This document shows positions 10,900-22,403 of a stretch of DNA of 64,000 nucleotides, one piece after another. The notes under the pieces were generated by a model that saw only the letters and a list, made by a program, of their open reading frames with translations, made no database searches and was not told the DNA's origin. The stretch is from Aquatica leii (lineage: Eukaryota; Arthropoda; Insecta; Coleoptera; Lampyridae): assembly GCA_035610365.1 (NCBI GenBank), contig CM069432.1:267527177-267591176 (forward strand), written 5' to 3'. A program made the translations under genes and the position numbers. Position 1 is the first letter of the stretch; each line of letters opens with the position of its first letter.

Positions 10900-12225
10900 A
10901 CTGGTAGCTCTCTATTGGCGCGACACTAGCTTTAGAGTTTGGGTGTCGTTCCTTTTAATTATCACCTATATTACATTTTACCTCCTTTGTGTGTTTCCTG
11001 GGATTGAGATTAAGGAGGGGCTTAATTTGGTTGGGGATTTTATTTGGTTTTTAGGGCTTTCGGTTCTCGGCGCTTGCCAAAACTACTTACTCTTACCGTT
11101 GTGTGTTGGTTGAGTGTTCTCTGAGGACTCTTTTCTCGTTTTCTGGTGCTTAGACATCGCCGTTTCACACGCCTGTTTAGAAGGATGTTCACTTATTAGA
11201 AGTATCTTTTCTCTCTCTCACTAGTTGGTGATCAACACGTCGACAAGTTCATTATCTTCATATGGATTGGTTATGGTTTTTAGAGTTTGATGCTTGGCAT
11301 GCTTTTACTTGCGTACTTTAAGTCGCTGTGAACGGTCGATTTTGTTAAGACGCAATACGCTGAATTGTAGGTAATTCTCCTTACTATTTAATTTTCATCG
11401 TCAGTTATTCCTATTACGCTTTAAGTCATTACGCTGTTATGAGATATTGTTCAATGTACTAACAAAATTAAAGCGATTGTTGATCGAGTTGACGTTCACA
11501 GATAATTGAAGATGCCGTTGGCCAGTGACTTTTAATACGGTTAAAATTCTTATAGCGAGTTTGCTGAGGTCGAAGCGACTTTCCCATTGTTAATAAACTG
11601 TGGGAATATTTTTTTCCGCGATTGGTGTCGCATATCCAAGAACCTCCGGAAGCTGTGCTATTCGAGTCGAACGTTTCACATCTGTAGATTTCGCCTTACC
11701 ACTAGTATCCATCGATGGCGATAAACGACTTGCGCCTCGCTATAATTTTTCTTTTCTTTATTGTCCGCGACTGCATGTAAACGAAATAGTTGATCGATAT
11801 TACGATTGAAGTTACGGTGATTGCTAACCGGTAATGTTAACTGTTTTACTTACTATTAAATTATGTTAAAACAAGAAGTAACGATAGTACATGTTACTGT
11901 TGGATAGAATTATATACGCTCGTTACGTTCCTCTTAATTGTTTGCTCTATCCTATTCTCTTTGTTAGTGTATTCAGGCGTACCCTGGATGTTACCGAGCC
12001 GAGGAGTGGCGCCTATTTTTGTTCTTTTATATTTTCTCAATCACGCACACACTGACATCGTAACTAGCTGTGCCAACGCGACCCAATACAGAAAAAGTCG
12101 ATAACAAAAATTATAAAGAATTTAAAAATATAAAATTTTGAAAACCCTATAAATGGAGTGTGAATATCAAACTTTCTTCCTTGTTTTGAAAATGATCTTG
12201 TATAAGGAGAAACAAAAATGATTCA
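10900..12225. other. non-coding interval, possible BEL 3' LTR then DTL downstream region
   Basis: No ORF with recognisable content. The sequence directly after the DUF5641 stop is where the 3' LTR of the plus-strand BEL fragment should lie; a TGTTGCATTG start at about 10888 is possible, but no second copy is present in the window to fix its borders. The short ORFs at 10805-11113 and 11600-11809 look like chance readings. From about 12100 the sequence is AT-rich and leads into the 3' end of DTL. Confidence 0.4.
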
Positions 12226-12243
12226 AGACGTTTTGCAACAATT

Positions 12244-12249
12244 TTTATT
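12244..12249 (-). terminator. candidate poly(A) signal of DTL
   Basis: AATAAA on the minus strand (TTTATT at 12244-12249), about 185 bp beyond the DTL stop codon. It is the clearest hexamer within the likely 3' UTR; AT-rich sequence offers alternatives. Confidence 0.5.
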
Positions 12250-12431
12250 AAATAAATATACAAAGCTATAAATAATCACTTTCGTTACAATTATACTATA
12301 ATACGAAATACTGTATCAGACGTAGCTCTATAGTATACATTTCTCAGTACCAGCATCAATCGATACTATAATAATTTGGTAAAACAAATCTTGTCGTAAA
12401 AAGTTTACGCAACTCTGAACATTACTTAAAA

Positions 12432-15400
12432 TCATTGGGAAGATTGAGATTTCGGCGATAACGACACACAATTAGGCGATTTCGCCCTACAACTCTGACT
12501 AGTACTACTTGTTATCTTAAAATACTTAAGCAAAGGACTTTGCGAGGACGAAATAATCGGCGTTTCTGCTTTTTGGTTCTTGGAACGTGGAGTAGTAGGG
12601 CCATTGTCGGTTTTTGCCATTTTCGACGGACTGGACCTGGATAATTCTTGTACCTGTGACCCCGATGCACGTTTCATTCTTAATTTTGTTAACCAATCCC
12701 TTTCCTGCTTCTTCTCGGGAGAAACGTATAAATGCGGCGCGGCGCCATCTATTACAAAATTTGGCAAATCGTTGATTATCAAGTCTTCGACGTTATAATC
12801 GGCATTAAATTTAAGACGTTTAGGTTTCAAGTCATCGTTTTCGCCGATCGATACCAAATATTTTCTTTTGCGCAATATGGGGTGTTTGATCCTTTTCCTG
12901 CTGAATGGGGCAACATTTTCTGCATCAGCTAAAAATGAACGTTTTGTGATTTTGGCTTGAATTTAGGACGTATACTCACCATCTCCAGAAACATTGAAGA
13001 ATTCATCGTACGATATGTTTCCATTATTAATAGGAGAAGAGGATTTGCTAATAGTGTATATATTCTTCCGCTTCCTGGGGCGCACATAATCAGAATTTCT
13101 GGGCGCTTCAACAGCGCGGTTAATAAAATTCGGTTTCAAATTTTCTGGTATAACTTCAAGGTCAACGCGCCAAATTTTGTGTCGTAAGTCGTCGGAGCAA
13201 GTGATTAGTACGTTACTGCCATCTTCGCACCACGCCACGCACGTTACTTCAGCTTCGTGGCCCATTAACATTACTAAAGGATTTGGATCTTCTGCGTTCC
13301 ATATATACCCCCGATTATCACTACTCCCTGATAGAATATACTTATCGTCTGGACTTATACCCGCTTTCACATAAAAAGTGCTGTTTTTATGCCCAACATA
13401 CTTCATGATCGGGTTTGGATCGTATGTTGCGACATTGTATACGTACATGACATTGTCTAAACAACTCGCATACAATTTAGTACCGTCAGAATTCAATAAC
13501 AAGTTACTGAAGCCGTTTCTTAACGTACACCCCCTGTAAGGTAACGTGTATTTTGGTTTCGGCGCTCGATGAATCGAGTAATGGGTTTTACGTATGTCCC
13601 AAACCTTAATCAGCCCATCCCCAGCGCCACAAGATATAATAGAATTGTGATCTTTGAAAATCAGACCAGTTACTGAACTTGACGCCGACACGGCGTCGCG
13701 CATTTTAATGGTTTTAATATCATATTTTCCATATGGGAAATGGGTCATGGGTACTAAAATATCAGGTATCGAAACAACGTTTCCTTGTGAAGCGCGCGCA
13801 TCCCATATTATTACTTTGCCGTCTCTGCCACCAGTAGCGAATACCGAGTTGTCGTCGTTGCGACATGCCACGCTTTTTAACGATCTGGTGTGACCTTGAA
13901 ACGAGCGTTCGCAGTGTATCTTACCGTTATTGACGTCGAAAAGGGATGCGGTGTGATCGCCAGACGCTGTTATTAGCTTCATAGCTTTCGGCATCCACGC
14001 TATATCGAAAATTGCGTTATTGTGCGCCTCTCGGCCGTAACGTTCGTTGTTTTCTACATCGTATATTGCTATCTTTCCATCTTCGTTAGCCAATGCCAGT
14101 ATTTGTTGGTATCCTAAGACAGAATCAAAGTTTAGCAAGTTGTTTTTAGAACTACAATAAGAAAACTTGTCAGTGTGACCAGTACAATGTGGCATCGACA
14201 GTTCGCGCACGAAACATACAAAGTTCTCTGTATTATTCTATTTAATGCTTGGACACACATTACAGCAATCCAACAAAACCAAAACTGTACAAAAAAGGCA
14301 CACCCTCTAAAAACGCGGCAATCACTTTCCGCCAAAATTCACAAAAGTGAACCTTAAAACCAACTGGAATCAAACTCTGGAACACTAGCACATTCCAAGG
14401 GACAGTCTGCGGTCTCCACTAGTCAACAAGCACCGTCTCGCCAATCGAAATTTGACGATCATTCCTTTTGTCACACAAAAGCTTAAATTATCCAAGGTCC
14501 TCGATACGAAATCGATCTCGAAGTTCTTCCTGTCAAGTCTAAATTTTATGCACCTTCCGACACAATGAAGCATAGTCTATAGCGTCACAAAATCGACGGT
14601 CTTAACGCGACTAAGTCGTTAGGGACCTCCGAAAGGTAAGTCAGCGGCCTCGCATTTACAACTGCTTTGCGTAATAGTTGTTTTAACATTCCGGTTAAAC
14701 GCTCCCAGAACCCTCCCCACTACGCAGCTGAGGGGGGGGGGTTAAATCGCAGGCGAATGCTTTGGATAGACGTTTCACGGACAATCGAGTCCCAATCTAG
14801 AAGCGGTGCCGACGAAGTTCGTCCCATTATCACTGTAGATTATTCGAGGCCTGTCCCGTCGCGACACAAAACGACGTAAGGCCTGAAGTAAACTCCAGGT
14901 GGACAAGGATGTCGTCAAATATAATAAACTGCTCGAAACACAGCTGCGTCACGAACTCTATCCAATGGTAATGGCGGAGGTTATATAATCAAATGCTTTG
15001 CGTTGTACCTTCTACAACTTCCACACTTGGATATCACTGATCTGACTGTCCGTCTACCGCCTAAAATCCAAAATCTCTCCCTCAGCAAATTTAACATACC
15101 CTGAGTCCCAACATGGCATCATATTACGTTTATGTTCATGATCAAGCTCTTAGCTATGTTAAAAGTGCTTCAGTATAAAATTTATCCTCGGTACGCCCAC
15201 TTTTCTTTGTTGGAGTAGGGCTAGGAATGTCAAATTTTAAAACACGAGTTTATTCTTTCGTTAAAGTTTGAAGAACGCAGACATTATCTAACGTTGTGTA
15301 CGCTAAACAAGGCTTTCATCGTTAAGTGTTTCACGCACACTTATGTGTATAAGAATTATAATATTGTTGCGATCTAGTGAAACTCTTTGTTCGGGGTAAG

Positions 15401-18400
15401 CACTTATTTCTTGTATAGTGGTTTAATTTGATTCTTTCGTAATTCTCCGTAGCGGGTTTCCATACCTCCACCTGTGTTCTTTATCTGTGGAGTTGATAAG
15501 CACATGATGACGTCACATCACTAGAGTTAAAACCACCTACACTTTTGAGGGGTGGAATACAATTATCATCATATTGGAGGAAACCATTACCTATATTACA
15601 AAGTTAATTGGAGGGAAACTCTGCGCATTCGCTTATTTTCAGTGAACGTATGAATTAAAAAGGGGTTTGCGTGTGATAACGCCGTATGTACATTTTTTTG
15701 TGTTAGATTTCAATTAAGTTTTAGGTAAAACTGGTACGGAGCTAGCTAGTTTCCTACTTGAGGAAACCCAATTGTAAGTATTGCACTTTCGATTTTAATT
15801 CTTAGTATTTTGATGATCAGTGTATTGTAAGAATGACCGTACGTACATGTAAATTATAAAATCGTTTTGATTATATAAATATTCAATTTTCGTACTTTTG
15901 TATTTTAATTTACGAATGTAAAGTCATTCCTTCTCTGAAGGTAAAAGTTAGGCCGGCTAGGCCACTTTGACCTACGTGCTAGTGTTTGATAAAATAAATA
16001 TATATTCTGTGTTACCACTTCTGTCTTGTCATTTGTTCTTTTTCAGCTGCGGGTGGACTTAAACGTTGTCTCCCATCCTAGTCTTACAGCAAGTCTATCG
16101 CCGAAACAACTGAGTTAGTCGTCGCTCTCTTTCGGTTACCAGAAAAACCACGTAACAAACGGGTGCTTAGTAGGAAGCACAATGGGGAACCGGTAATTTT
16201 CAGTGTCTCCTCTAGTAGACACCCTAGATTTCAATCGAATAAGGGCTTGTTCGTCGCTAAAAGCACCGAGACCACTAATTCTCTTGTCATCTTTTCCAGA
16301 AAACGCTTCCGTTTGTACCTATTTGAAAATGAACGTCTCCGCTGCGTCTTGTTCAAAAGTCAATTCGCCACCTCTGTTTCTGATCTGTACACCTACAATA
16401 CTGAACAAATCGGAAGCGCTCATTCGCACAGTTTTGGTATAGTTAGAAAAGTAGTCTAGATGCCAAGCACAACAATCTCCAAAATTCAGAAGCGTAGTAA
16501 CCAACTTCGTGCACTCATCCTCGTCCTCGAGGGCAAATCATTCGGATTTTGCACTCCTGGTAAATGGTGCCATTTCTCCACTGAAGTCAAATTACGGATC
16601 TCGGTCACTCTATTCCATACAAATACACCCTACTCCTTTTCCCATTAAATTCACTAGACGACAGTAGCTAAATCGGTCCCGAATAAATAGTTAATCGAGC
16701 ACCTTTGGTTGCCGCCAGTAACTCCAAACGTGGTGTAGTCATTTTCGAACCCGATTTTCTTATAAGCGCTACTCTAGTATGTATACTTAAGTCACGTGAT
16801 TCAAGGTCGCCCACCAGTATACAGCGAAGTAGCTTAATTTTCGACAAGTGATGCAATGCCTTCATCCAATTTTTAACTAATTGAGCAGTGACATCATCCA
16901 CTAGCTGGTCCCAGGTTAACTCTTTCTTCCACAATCTCTGCAGCATCAGTTTAGGTAGTAAAATAGCTGGACACGTATGTCCAATCGGATAGAAGACTTT
17001 CAGCACTATGGAAAGAATCGACGTTTCGTAACCACTATATTATCAATGTCGAGATCCTCTTCCAAAAGATTGAAATTTATAGTCAAAATACTTTCCATGG
17101 ACACCAATTCAACCCAAGAACAGGACAACTCTGGGTACGCTCCCACCCTTTCAGTTCGAATTTACCCTCAGCCATAATAGCAACAGACACTTTGACAACT
17201 CTTGCGGCCAAATTGTCATCTGCAAGGCTCGTCACACAATTATCAACATAGACTCAACCTTTCTACACTTGGAATAAACAATCATCATAGCATATTTTGA
17301 AGCACCGAGATACATTGTATTCCAATATCGCCCCTAACAGAATTTGCTAATCAAGCCAAAAACCCCACGCGCTTATAACGGAAAAATACCTCTTGACCCT
17401 TGCAATTGATTACCAAAAATTTGAGAAACTGTTAAGTGTTTTGGTATGGTGTTTGTACCGTACAAGATTTATTCTCGGAACTCCCACTTCCCGCTATATT
17501 GAGGGGATTACTGTCAATTCGAAAAGGTTTGACATCAAAGTTCGATAGACGAAAAATCATCTAGGTATCCGGTGACGGTAAAATATGTCGGACATCATCT
17601 AAAGTTATGTGCGCCTAACGCATCCATGCGAGTATTGGGCGTAGTATTTTTACTACTTTCGTGAAAGCCTTTATTGGGGTAAGCGCCGTTTCCTATTTTT
17701 GTGTATTCCATCAATGTGGAGATAATAAAACTGGGGAAAATTTCCATGATGACGTCACGACACTTTCATTGAAGATATCGAAACATTCGAGTATTGGATA
17801 AAATTCTAACTGTAGTAGAGGGCCCACTTAACGAAATATATTGGGGGAAACTCGGTGCATTTGATTTTTTTAATTAATCGTATAAACCAAGAGAAATTTA
17901 TTTGTGATAACATCGTATGTACGGCTTTGTTTATTTCAGCGAATTTCCGAAAAGGTGTCACTAACTAGTAGCATTCCTCAAGGGAAAACTATTATTATAT
18001 TTTTCTCATTTAATTCTTGTCATTTACGTTGTCAGTCGTTTGTACGCACGATTTTACGTACCTATCAGGTTGTTTTATTTGTATCTAATATATTATTAGA
18101 CGGCGCGCTTTGGTTCTGTAAACTATCGAGATTTGTACAAATGTAAATTTATTTGCTTTTGGAATGTAAAAGTTAGGCCGACAAGTTTAATTCTTTGCAC
18201 GACGTGTTGCCCAACCGAAGGGTACTTGCATCAACAATTATTGTCCGTGATATCGATCTACGTTCTAGCGTTTGATCGCATTTATATAAATTTTCTCGTT
18301 TCTCTTTTCTAACCTCTAATTCTGTGATCAAATAAATATACTCGTTGTTACAACCTGTGTTTTTATCAATTGTTCTCTTTCAGCATTGGATAGATTTAAA

Positions 18401-21392
18401 CAGTATCTGTCATCCTGATCTTCCATCGTGCCTTTTTAACTTGCTTTATAATTTAGCACCTCGAAACTTACTCGCTGCCATTTAAGTTACGAAATAATTT
18501 TCGTAACAAAACTCTGTCCTTATTGTTAATACTGATTTGTAAAAAAATTTTTCTTATATCGGACACAACGCCTATTTTGTTTTCTCTAAACCTTAACAAC
18601 AACGAAATTAGTTCTATCAAATTGGACCCTTTCTCCAAGCAATGGTTTAAAGAGGTCTGTTCTGGTCTATGAAGGAGATAATGACCTTGGTTCACATTCA
18701 CACATTCTGAAGTGTCCATTTGTTCGACGATTTCCTCAGCTTCCCAGTAACGAATAATTTGCTCGTATTGCTCAAACAGGTAATTATTCTTCGGTTTACG
18801 GACGACCGAATCTAACCTTTTTTTAAAGACAATTTGTAGTTAGTCGAGAGAGGAGGGTGACCATCTAACCATGAACGACATACCTCATAACGCCCACTTT
18901 TATTAACATTCACGGTTTGCAAGAAGAGCATCTTAGCTGCCACGCCTTGATCCGCTTATCAAACGGTTCCTTGATCCCTAGGGTTTCAAGTTCCCACAAA
19001 TCTGTTATGGAGGCATTCTTCACAAATAGATTCAAAGTGGCCATAGCTACATTGAAACGTGTGTTTCAATCACTATCAATCCGCATGGTAATTCTCGACG
19101 ACCTCCTGCATATATGTACAGCTACGTCTGTTCCCAGCACGAGCTCGATCGGACCAGACTGTTGAGCATCTCCTCGATCCATGGTCCATAAAAAACTGGA
19201 GTTACTTCTCCACAAATCGTCAGCTGCTCTAAGGCCTCAAATGTGTACAAATACGCCCCATTGCAGATTGTGACGTCATATGAATTGTGGTTGTCCGCCA
19301 TCTCTGCCCCACCAAACAAGCAATGATCTATTTTCTCCTAACGTTTAGGTCGATATTCCAGTTGTGTGGCAGTTTCCTTTAAGATGTAAGACCCTTATGA
19401 TCCACTATCGACCAGTGCTCGGACCACTTTACCATTCGCTCCCTTCAAAGTTTGCAGAAACACCTTCGTGCTGGTCCTATTGGCCAATGTTTGGTCTTTT
19501 ACGGTATCGCTCAAATGCACACTGCCGTTGTCGACATACGACTTATCCGTATTCTTGTGAGCCGACAAATCAAGACACGTTAAAGCCACAAGTGCACGAG
19601 TGCACAGAACACACCTTAAGCGTCCCTTACACCTTTTATATTGACGGTCTATCCTTAAAGAGCGGAAACAGGTCTTCTTTTCGGAAAGTACATCCCTTTT
19701 CTTAGAGTGAGTCATTTTCTGTGCGCAAAATACACAAGCTGCAGCTGCACAATTCATGAACCCCGTAGCGGTCGGACCTTCAAAAAATGTTTTTTAAAAT
19801 TGCTTCTTTTTGGGCATGTCCCTAATTTGATAGACGACATTCTTTCTGACAAACCAAACCCGTCAGGCTATCCGTTGCTAGTTCTCAACGTCTTCTCTGA
19901 GAAAGAGCATCAATTTTTTAAGTCGAGCTTCTAGAGGACATAAAGTTTCTTCAGAATCCACAGAACAGAATAATATGGCCAAACATTTGTCAGAAGTTTT
20001 GCCCAATGTTCCGCAACATCAATTTTTGTTTCGAAGTAGACTTAGTTAAAATGAGTTTGAACAGCTCTCTCACATATACTTCAATTTGAAGATATTCTCT
20101 ACCAAATCTACTTTGCATGCTCTCTACTATTTTTTCATAATTCTCACTCATGGCTGGGTAGCTCTCGACTAGTTGCCTTGCCCTGCTCCCTGGTACCGTG
20201 GTTTGTACTAAATACTCGATTCTGTCATGATTATCAATAGTATCATCTTCATGTACCTTGCTGAACTGGGCCGCATTCCACTACTGAAACTGTAGATATA
20301 ATTACGGTCTCCGACAGTGACAGCTCGAAAACCTCAACTGGCACTGAACACACACTTGTTTACTACAGTGGGCTCCCGAGTATTTGTTCTATGAATCAAA
20401 TAAAAATAATTTCCTACTACCAGTAACAGAGTCTCTTGACGTTTCAACTGTTCCTTTACACTTAAACCTCTTAAAATCGGAAAAGTAATAAACTAATCAG
20501 GAAAAGTTTCTTGACACGTTGTGTAAACGGAAACATAAAGAAACCGGTTGATGTTGACCAACGCTTCAATTATGCAAGTGATTCTAATAATCGATGATTA
20601 TAACAAACTTACTTAGGCTCCATCTCGCAAAATAAGGAATAAATATTCTTAGTGAAAATTAAATTCATGCTAAGAGACTCTGGATTATGTAAACGCAAAT
20701 GTTACATTTAGATCAGGTACCACAAAGTACAAATGCACCAACAAGCTTGTACGTAAACCCATACAAACACATATGGCTTTTGGGTCAGCATATTGTCTAC
20801 TCTAGTCTATGCTATTGTGCCGAAAGAAACTTGCAAGAAGTGAATCTGGTATTATGAAAGCAAAATATAAATAAGTCTGTAGATGTTCTAACTAATAGTT
20901 CTAACGTAAAGTAGCTCATATTAATCCCCACACACTCAACTAAAGACCTCTCCTTCGTCAAAATTCTATAAAACTTAAATCTCTACACCAACATAATTAC
21001 AATTAAGTTCTAAAACTGTGTATATTTCTACTCGTTATAATCACTGCTCTAATTCTTTTATCTCGATTACGCAATAACCGAATTATAAGAAATTACGTCG
21101 TGGCTTATTTGAAAAGGTTATCAAATTTACTTAGCTATAGTAGCTCAACTCACCCTTAACATGAGCAAATTTACAAGCAAAAATTGGTGGATCTGTATGG
21201 TTGTGTTCAAACGGATCGTTCTGCGGTAACAAGCAAGTAAATTCTTCGTCCCTGCAAGTTAATCGTTTTAAGGCCATATCGTAATGATCCCATTTTGCTG
21301 AAACATCGTAAATTACATAAAATCTACTTGCCAAAGACTAATTACATACCAAAACCTAACTGTTGATCGACAAAAGACTGAACGTTATTCAT
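12432..21392 (-). CDS. DTL: DTL/CDT2, substrate receptor of the CRL4 ubiquitin ligase (4 exons)
   Basis: Exons (minus): 21392-21350, 21297-21154, 14113-12980, 12928-12432. All introns (21349-21298, 21153-14114, 12979-12929) have GT-AG borders; the joined frame is open and gives 605 residues. The N-terminus ([14 protein letters not shown]) resembles CDT2 starts. Residues 63-400 hold a WD40 propeller. Two WDxR boxes at 166-169 (WDAR) and 234-237 (WDIR) are the expected DDB1-contact motifs, and the [10 protein letters not shown] and [10 protein letters not shown] blocks are CDT2-typical. The C-terminal tail is basic and Ser/Pro-rich, with a PIP box at 570-577 (QSPLLKYF) and several S/TP sites. 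CDT2 recruits CUL4-DDB1 to PCNA-bound substrates such as Cdt1 in S phase and after DNA damage, in the nucleus. The start is the only Met compatible with the exon 1 donor. Exon-intron borders are inferred, not tested by transcripts. Confidence 0.93.
15157..16157 (+). mobile_element. LTR, family 2, copy A, inserted in the BEL integrase region
   Basis: Begins TGTTAAAAGTG and ends CCACGTAACA. It shares ends and ordered internal blocks with copies at 17430-18508 and 28086-29663: a GGGGTAAG block, GACGTCAC, a GTGATAACRYCGTATGTAC block, GTAAAAGTTAGGCCG and an AATAAATATA block. The poly(A)-like hexamer followed by GT-rich sequence suggests plus orientation. It separates the BEL motif [11 protein letters not shown] from the next integrase block that starts AKSLIMNI. 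I could not find a clean target duplication for this copy. Confidence 0.7.
17430..18508 (+). mobile_element. solo LTR, family 2, copy B, inserted in the BEL reverse transcriptase
   Basis: Begins TGTTAAGTGTTTTGG and ends TTTTCGTAACA, flanked by the 4-bp direct duplication AAAC (17426-17429 and 18509-18512). It splits the BEL RT between a DRV motif on one side and a RYKR motif on the other. The 1,079-bp length, TG...CA ends and 4-bp duplication fit a Ty3/gypsy-type LTR. No internal region is present, so this is a solo LTR left by recombination. Confidence 0.8.
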
Positions 21393-21652
21393 TGTAAGGT
21401 TACCATTAAGCTACTGGTTTTTTCTAAATAAAATCACATTATTAAATCTTCGCAATGTTAACTAAAACAGCAGTTGTTAAAATAGTTATGTTTAGATTAA
21501 AAAACTTGGGCGATTTAAACGCGGGAAAGAAACATGAAATGTTATGCATGAAGTTTACAATTTGTCCGTTAAAGGCGTCGAGTTTATAACTAAAGACCGG
21601 TCATTAAAGAACAGTTCCCACGCGCAATTCTGTCATAACCTATATTTGTAAA
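21393..21652. promoter_or_regulatory. divergent promoter between DTL and the unknown gene, with an E2F motif
   Basis: Only 260 bp separate the two start codons, which point away from each other. The perfect E2F consensus GCGGGAAA is at 21521-21528, in the middle of the interval, in a local ACGCGGGAAAG context. No TATA box stands out in a plausible place for either gene. DTL orthologues are known E2F targets in animals, so the site is functionally plausible. Shared control of the two genes is an inference from spacing and motif. Confidence 0.7.
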
Positions 21653-22403
21653 ATGGACGCGCTTGATTTAGATGAATTAGTTGAAGTAAAATGTAAGTAT
21701 TAATTTATATAAAACATTATTTAAAAAAAACATTGTTTAGCTTTACAAAAACATTTATTTTCTGACGAAACTAAAAAAAAGCGAATCCACTCGTGGGACA
21801 AATATTTTGAGAAATACGAAAAACTAAATCGGCTAGCAGATTCTGACGGTATCATCGATGGTGAATGTTTGGAGGAGCAACGAATTGACGATACTGAAAC
21901 ATCCACATCGATGGATGACAAAAACACAAAAAACTCAGTTTTGGGAGTAAGTAAGCACTCATTTTGTTAATTTAATGTTCAATAATTTTTAGAGATCTTC
22001 AAATAGCAAAACTACAAACCAACGAAAATCTTTAGTTGAAGATCAATTGAAGAGTTGTCAAGAGACTAAAACACGTAAACAAAGGACAAGAAAAAACAAA
22101 GAAAATTCATCATGTGTACCAAAGATTAGGGATAAAGCACCAGAAGAAGTTAAAACTATAAGCAGGGACGATTTTCTCAAACATCGATTTGAAGTTGAAT
22201 TAGGCAGTGACTTAAATGTAAAACTTTTTAAACGGTATCGTTCTCAAGTTGAGAACAACGAAACGGATTTTGTTTATTGGAACAATGAAGTGAAGAAAGA
22301 GTTACAAAATTTAAGTGGTGCGGTAACAATACAAGATTTACAAATGTACATGGAATCATCTTTATTAGCATTGATTTCTCAGTACAATGTCAAACTCAAA
22401 TAG
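21653..22403 (+). CDS. unknown protein of 218 residues (3 exons), divergent from DTL
   Basis: Exons: 21653-21692, 21741-21946, 21993-22403. Introns of 48 bp (21693-21740) and 46 bp (21947-21992) both start GTAAGT and end TTTAG/TTTTAG; the joined frame is open and ends TAG. The N-terminus is acidic (MDALDLDELVEV), followed by a basic-aromatic helix (KKKRIHSWDKYFEKYEKLNRL, residues about 26-46), an acidic Ser/Thr-rich linker, a strongly basic segment (TRKQRTRKNK, near residue 110) that could act as a nuclear localisation signal, and a C-terminal helical domain of about 80 residues. I do not recognise the family. Small introns of the same size as DTL's, consistent codon use and the divergent promoter argue that it is real. 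A cell-cycle or chromatin role is only a guess from its neighbour. Confidence 0.8.

Larger units (their letters stand above)
14390..20300 (-). mobile_element. BEL/Pao retrotransposon in DTL intron 2, degenerate, with two nested LTRs
   Basis: On the minus strand: gag (about 20300-19950, with [18 protein letters not shown]), zinc knuckle and protease (19757-19395, ending VRALVDSGS), linker (19319-19122), RT (18719-18509, with GPN-like [24 protein letters not shown]), RT continuation (17420-17340), A17 domain (17006-16668), RNase H to integrase N-terminus (16660-16158), and integrase core plus DUF5641 start (15156-14390, with [16 protein letters not shown]). Two LTRs (15157-16157 and 17430-18508) interrupt it. 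It is transcribed antisense-free with respect to DTL, that is, in the same direction. Own LTRs were not found; the 3' end is cut near 14390. Confidence 0.85.
14114..21153 (-). other. DTL intron 2 (7,040 bp), filled with retrotransposons
   Basis: The donor GTGAGT follows AAGG at 21154 and the acceptor ends CTTAG at 14114. Joining GG with GA restores a Gly codon, so the intron is phase 1. The other two introns are 52 and 51 bp, so this one has expanded over a hundredfold through insertion of a BEL/Pao element (about 14390-20300) that itself contains two LTRs. 20300-21130 between the BEL gag and exon 2 shows no recognisable feature. Nothing suggests that the expansion damages the splice sites. 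Confidence 0.88.

Noticed and set aside
12580..13893. Plus-strand ORFs opposite DTL
   Set aside because: Antisense to conserved DTL exons; no independent support.
12963..14210. Single-exon DTL start at 14210 or at the ATG at 14195
   Set aside because: 14210 is a GTG and the sequence upstream of 14113 does not look like CDT2. The acceptor at 14114 and the exons at 21392-21154 give the missing conserved N-terminus in frame.
14132..14335. 67-codon minus-strand ORF overlapping the DTL 5' region
   Set aside because: It lies within intron 2 in the final gene model and has no recognisable content.
15157..18508. A and B LTRs as the two ends of one element with 16158-17429 as its body
   Set aside because: The sequence between them is BEL polyprotein that continues on both outer sides, and copy B has its own target duplication.
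21131..21334. ORF beginning upstream of the DTL exon 2 acceptor (FYVIYDVSA...)
   Set aside because: Its first 13 codons fall in intron 1, which ends GATGTTTCAG. Joining exon 1 to AKWDHYD gives the better protein.
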